Of a stretch of DNA of 64,000 bases, positions 60,884 through 64,000 are shown in pieces. The notes below the pieces were generated by a model, which was not told the DNA's origin, ran no database searches, and saw nothing but the letters and a program-made list of their open reading frames with translations. The number at the start of each line of letters is the position of its first letter. Position 1 is the first letter of the stretch. The position numbers were made by a program, and so were the translations under genes. Source of the stretch: Luteitalea pratensis (GTDB taxonomy: Bacteria > Acidobacteriota > Vicinamibacteria > Vicinamibacterales > Vicinamibacteraceae); the NCBI RefSeq assembly GCF_001618865.1, contig NZ_CP015136.1:2391001-2455000 (forward strand), read 5' to 3'.

Positions 60884-61368
60884 TGCGAGGCTGAGGTCAC
60901 GGCGTTCCTTTCGTCGCTCGCGGTGCAGGGGCACGTCGCGGCCTCGACGTAGAACCAGGCGCTCAGCGCTCATCTTCCTCTACTCGAGCGTCCTCGGCCT
61001 GGAACTCGACTGGCTCCACGGCCTGGTACGCGCCAGGCGTCCCGCTCGCATTCCGGTCGTCCTCATGCAGGACGACGTTCGCCAACTGCTCGCCCAGCTT
61101 CGAGGGACGGAATGGCTCGTCGCGTCACTACGCTATGGCGCCGGGGTGCGGCTGCTGGAATGCCTCGCGCTGCGGATCATTCGCGAGCCACGCCCCCGCC
61201 ACCGCCTCCTTGACCGCATTCGCCACGCATCTGCTCGAAGCGTCGTACGACATCCGGACGATCCAGGAGCTGCTCGGCCACCGCGACGTCGGCACGACGA
61301 TGATCTACACGCACGGGTTGACCAAGGGTGGTCGTGGTGTCAGGAGCTCGCTTGACGAGCTTACCTGA
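60884..61368 (+). pseudogene. Decayed integron integrase (IntI-type tyrosine recombinase)
   Basis: Three frames must be joined to read the family sequence. [21 protein letters not shown] is followed by an in-frame TAG (60950-60952) and NQALS. After a one-base frameshift near 60965-60973 it continues [39 protein letters not shown] and [17 protein letters not shown]. About 100 or more residues, including the HxLRH box, are then missing, and a third frame resumes with [48 protein letters not shown], which keeps the catalytic tyrosine and the ending typical of integron integrases. The gene is inactive. It points toward the cassettes, unlike the usual divergent arrangement. Confidence 0.87.
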
Positions 61369-61526
61369 TGCGAGCACCATTCCCACTACGCAGACCGGCC
61401 TATTTCAGCCACCAGGTCCCGAGCGATTCCCGCAGTTCGTGAGTCTCAAGGGTTTACCCGGAGTGACAGTCGGCTGGCGCCCCCCGAATAGGCTGCGAAG
61501 AGCGCCGGAACTGCGGGTTACTACAC

Positions 61527-61533
61527 GTTAGAG
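61527..61533 (+). other. Possible recombination core before the first cassette
   Basis: GTTAGAG resembles the GTTRRRY core where integron cassettes join, with a mismatch in the last base. It lies 20 bases before the first cassette ORF and could mark an old attI or the left cassette boundary. The 158 bases between the integrase remnant and this point contain no gene. Confidence 0.4.
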
Positions 61534-61552
61534 GCCTCGAAAGGAACGTGCG

Positions 61553-62485
61553 ATGGAAACTCAACGTCGCGAGGCACTGCTCAAGGAATACGGAGAAGTC
61601 GCCACGAGCTTTCGCGCACTGACCGATATCCGCTTTAGGCTCTTGGCATTGTTGCCGATCGCGGCGGTAGCGGCGGCTTGGCTCAAAGGTGACGCATTCG
61701 GCACAAACGTCACTGGCATGGCGCTTTCAACATTCGGTCTTGCCGCGACCATTGGCCTTGTCATCTACAATGCTCGGAACGACCAACTGTACGATGAACT
61801 GGCTGGGCGGGCAGCCTCGATCGAGCGGAGTCTTGGCATCCCTGATGGTGCATTCGCCAACAGGCCCACTGCGTGGCTGAAGATCCATCTGGTTGGTATC
61901 GCTGTGGATGTGAATCACGGAACCGGAGTCGTAGTTATTTATGCCGCTTCGGTCGCGTTGTGGCTGACTGGCCTGTTGGCTCCCATCTTTGAGTTCGGCC
62001 GTGTGGCTTACCTGGGCTTCGGCTTGCCGCATTTGATCGTCGTATCTCCAACGTCTTGGACGACGGTTGCTGCCGCTGCTGTAGCGACGATGACCACGAC
62101 CTTCGTGATCGGGTCGATTGGCACTCAGACGAGATCGAGAAGGATCGAGATGCGAGACCTTGCCGTCCATGCGATGACTGAGGTGCTTTCAAACGGTGTC
62201 GACTTGCGTCTAGCTGACGAGGACAGCCCAATCGTCAAATCATGCGCTACGCTGGCAAACACGAAGACCGATGAAGTGCTCAGGCGCGCACGTCTCTATT
62301 TCTCGACTGACGCCGACTCCTTGAACTGGAATGTCGTGTCGCACTCAAGGTTTGAATCGGCCTCATATATTGTCGCGCTTCTGACGAACCTTCCACAACG
62401 CTGGATCCTTGAATGCTATGTATCGAGGCCTAACACCGCCTTGCAGCCGATGGCGGCCGCCTCGACTACTGGCCGCCGCGGCTGA
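61553..62485 (+). CDS. Integron cassette ORF: membrane protein of unknown function
   Basis: This 310-residue protein begins with a cytoplasmic helix (EALLKEYGEVATSFRALTDIRFRLL). It has two close transmembrane segments (about 28-45 and 55-72), a polar region, two more segments (about 123-145 and 165-190) and a C-terminal soluble domain of about 120 residues. I do not recognise the family. G+C is visibly lower and codon use more mixed than in the rest of the window. The last residues (PNTALQPMAAAS) are encoded by the attC site, a frequent feature of cassette proteins, so the true functional end is probably near residue 292. AAAGGAA precedes the ATG. Confidence 0.8.
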   Translation: METQRREALLKEYGEVATSFRALTDIRFRLLALLPIAAVAAAWLKGDAFGTNVTGMALSTFGLAATIGLVIYNARNDQLYDELAGRAASIERSLGIPDGAFANRPTAWLKIHLVGIAVDVNHGTGVVVIYAASVALWLTGLLAPIFEFGRVAYLGFGLPHLIVVSPTSWTTVAAAAVATMTTTFVIGSIGTQTRSRRIEMRDLAVHAMTEVLSNGVDLRLADEDSPIVKSCATLANTKTDEVLRRARLYFSTDADSLNWNVVSHSRFESASYIVALLTNLPQRWILECYVSRPNTALQPMAAASTTGRRG

Positions 62486-62493
62486 AGTTAGGC
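62428..62493 (+). mobile_element. attC recombination site of an integron gene cassette
   Basis: GCCTAAC (62428-62434) and GTTAGGC (62487-62493) are the complementary outer boxes. Inside, TTGCAGCCG (62441-62449) pairs with CGGCTGAA (62479-62486) leaving one unpaired G, the extrahelical base that marks attC left arms. ATGGCGGCC and GGCCGCC form the central stem. The spacer between the right inner and outer boxes is missing, so the site may be impaired. It overlaps the 3' end of the first cassette ORF. Confidence 0.85.
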
Positions 62494-62533
62494 GTAATCA
62501 GGGAAGAAATACTTATCAGACTCCCGAGGTCCG

Positions 62534-63444
62534 ATGCGAACGATCAGCTTCGTTGCGATGACACTATGGATGATGGCGTGCGCCACGAACGCCGCCGCCC
62601 AGGCACGCGTGGAGAAGAACGTCGTCTACGGTATGTACTCCGGCCTGGCGCTTCTCATGGACGTCCACCTTCCGCCGGTGTCGAACGGACGAGGCATCGT
62701 GGTCATCCCCGGCAGCGCGTTTAGTCGTCCGCTCGGCTATGACGCGCCGCAGCTGAAGGACGCGCCTTTCGTACAGGATTTCGTGGCGACTCTCGGACAG
62801 GCCGGTTACACCGTCTTCCCGCCGAGTCACCGGGCCACTCCGCGGTTCCAGTATCCGAGTGCGGTTGAGGATGTGCAGCGGGCGATCCGGTTTATCCGAG
62901 CGAATGCTGTCAAGTACGGATCGACCCGGCTTGGCTGGGTGCCGTCGGGGGGGCCTCAGGGGGCTACATGGTCAGCATGCTCGGCACACTGGATGGAGGG
63001 GGTGATCGGACAGACCCGGATCCTATCAACCGCTTGAGCGCGAAAGTGAACGCAGTTGTCGCGCTGATGACCCCCTTCGACCTCGCCCGACAGCGCGAGC
63101 ATTCCGGCGGTGTGCCGGAGGCACTCTTTGTCGGCGCGTCGCTGGACCCATACACGTCTCCAACCGAGGTCGAGCGGCGTCGCTACGCGGCGGCATCGCC
63201 AATCATCTACGTGACTGCCGACGACCCGCCCTTTCTCCTCTTCCACGGTGACAAGGATGCCGCGGTGTCCGACGAGCAATCGCGCGCGATGGCGGCGGCC
63301 CTCGACAAGGCGGGCGTCGAGGCGAAGCTCGTCGTCATTTCTGGCGGCGCCCACGGGCGGAACTTCGGCCTGGCGTCGGCCGACGATCGCCCGGCGGGCT
63401 ACTTCGTGATGATCACGCAGTGGTTCGCCGAGCACCCGAAATAG
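62534..63444 (+). pseudogene. Alpha/beta-hydrolase (esterase-like), split by a frameshift
   Basis: The first frame (62534-63037) encodes a signal peptide (MTLWMMACATNAAAQ), VVYGMYSGLALLMDVHLP, GIVVIPGSAF and AIRFIRANAVKYGS, the start of an exported alpha/beta-hydrolase. The second frame (open to 63444) carries the nucleophile elbow, read as GGASGGYMVSML, then ALFVGASLDPYTSP, FLLFHGDKDAAVSDEQSRAM with the acid and a C-terminal GAHGRNFG with the histidine. A one-base shift lies between about 62935 and 62955; a run of seven G (62947-62953) is the likely spot. It is either a real lesion or a sequencing error. As the second cassette, it starts 41 bases after the attC. Confidence 0.8.
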
Positions 63445-63541
63445 TCAGCCTCTGCGGCGATTGAGCCCGGCTACGTCGACGCCTAGCTTGCCGCTGCAAC
63501 CGACGAGCGGCGGACGGCTGGCAAAGCATGAGACTGGATTG

Positions 63542-63563
63542 TGCCGCTCACGGCTGAGCGGCA
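63542..63563 (+). terminator. Hairpin after the hydrolase gene
   Basis: TGCCGCTCA-CGGC-TGAGCGGCA forms a perfect 9-bp stem. No T-run follows, so it would be at best an atypical terminator; it may instead be part of a degenerate cassette junction. Confidence 0.4.
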
Positions 63564-63590
63564 GTCGTCAGCTGGACAGGAGAGTAGGGC

Positions 63591-63836
63591 GTGGAGTGGA
63601 TTTTCCGCACTTGGACGCTCATGTTTTGGGTCCCGCTAATCGCATCGGCCGCGACCGGCTGGTTCGCTCTGGGTCGTGGCCTCCTTGCGCGGCCGGTTCC
63701 GCTTGTTCTGTGGTTTCTCACGGCGTTGCTACTTCAGTTCGCCTCCGGGCCGTTTTCGATGGCTTGGACCAGTGGCTTGGTGGCTCAGTCGGCCCTAGCC
63801 ATCTACTTGAGCATTCGGCTGAAGCTCGAAGCATGA
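63591..63836 (+). CDS. Small membrane protein, possible cassette ORF
   Basis: A GTG start preceded by AGGAGAG (63577-63583) gives 81 residues with two or three hydrophobic segments: TLMFWVPLIASAATGWFALG, LVLWFLTALLLQFASG and LVAQSALAIYLSI. I do not recognise it. Its TGA overlaps an ATG at 63833 (ATGA). Position after two cassette-like genes and its small size fit an integron cassette, but no attC is seen at either side. Confidence 0.55.
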   Translation: MEWIFRTWTLMFWVPLIASAATGWFALGRGLLARPVPLVLWFLTALLLQFASGPFSMAWTSGLVAQSALAIYLSIRLKLEA

Positions 63837-64000
63837 GCCGGAGCTTGAAGCGCAGGTGGCGAATGCGGCTCTGGCCGGGTGCGAAGGCAACAGTAGTCCG
63901 AACGCTCGTCGGCGTCCCACACGTCGCAGCATCGTTCCAGTGCTTCGCGCTGAGCTTCGGGGCGACTCGAGTCCTCTATTCCGACTGGCCTTTTGGTCAT
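63833..64000 (+). CDS. Possible ORF, 5' part only (runs off the window)
   Basis: The frame is open for 56 codons to the window edge (MSRSLKRRWRMRLWPGAKAT at its start) and overlaps the previous stop by four bases. The protein is basic at the N-terminus and not recognised. The opposite strand is also open here, so neither can be decided. Confidence 0.3.
   Translation, partial: MSRSLKRRWRMRLWPGAKATVVRTLVGVPHVAASFQCFALSFGATRVLYSDWPFGH

Noticed and set aside
63480-63535. Second attC site after the hydrolase
   Set aside because: GCCTAGC and a GCTGGCAAAGC segment give only partial pairing, and no GTTRRRY box is present.
63803-64000. Minus-strand ORF at the window edge
   Set aside because: It overlaps the 3' end of the small membrane-protein gene, has no start context because it begins at the edge, and shows no recognisable features.

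Overview
The window looks like chromosome from an Acidobacteriota bacterium, most likely class Vicinamibacteria (Luteitalea-like). That placement is inferred from gene content: a PadR regulator beside a duplicated orphan ABC permease, an Oar-like TonB receptor with a carboxypeptidase-like domain, a DUF1592/DUF1552 pair, an amidase followed by a GerMN protein, exported DUF1080, DUF4097 and DUF4136 proteins, and very high G+C coding sequence. Only the last 2.5 kb is visibly lower in G+C.

Layout. 1-3.8 kb: cell-wall amidase plus GerMN protein, an FAH-family hydrolase and a divergent VOC protein. 4-11 kb: L-rhamnose catabolism (rhaB-rhaI on the minus strand; a permease and a fused rhamnulose-1-phosphate aldolase/dehydrogenase on the plus strand). 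11-21.8 kb: M16 peptidase, PadR plus permease, two DUF4097 paralogues, a Bcr/CflA exporter and an FKBP lipoprotein. 21.9-28 kb: DUF1592 cytochrome and DUF1552 pair, a lectin-like secreted protein and a sorbosone-dehydrogenase-like propeller. 28-32 kb: a PilB/GspE ATPase and HDOD pair, and DUF4112. 32.3-38.9 kb: copper handling (CopA, CopB, CusF-SCO fusion). 39.3-49.2 kb: nitrous oxide reduction (azurin, lipoprotein-type NosZ, a membrane protein, NosD, NosF, NosY), a CRP/FNR-type regulator and the Ric di-iron repair protein. 49.4-60.6 kb: an exported catabolic set (RraA-like, deacetylase, two RidA proteins, two SelA-like PLP proteins) around a TonB receptor. 60.9-64 kb: a decayed integron integrase followed by gene cassettes with an attC site.

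How genes work together. The regulator at 47.3-48.0 kb probably controls a nitric/nitrous oxide regulon. Two dyads of the form TTGCG-N4-CGCAA, one before the SCO gene and one before ric, sit at the same distance (32 bp, centre to centre) from a -10-like hexamer, and a degenerate copy precedes azurin. The rhamnose genes make a complete isomerase-kinase-aldolase route. The 49-60 kb enzymes almost all carry Sec or Tat signals, suggesting a catabolic route outside the cytoplasm.

The most striking non-gene content is repeats. About 25 intergenic regions are filled with tandem arrays of period 7 (a few of period 8), whose unit drifts while the phase is kept, mixed with at least twenty REP-like hairpins made of a GTAG head and a mostly 9-bp stem that covaries between copies. 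Both kinds also lie inside coding sequences (DUF1592 gene, copA, copB, nosD, the triple-RidA gene) without breaking the frame. No transposase that could move the REPs is in the window.
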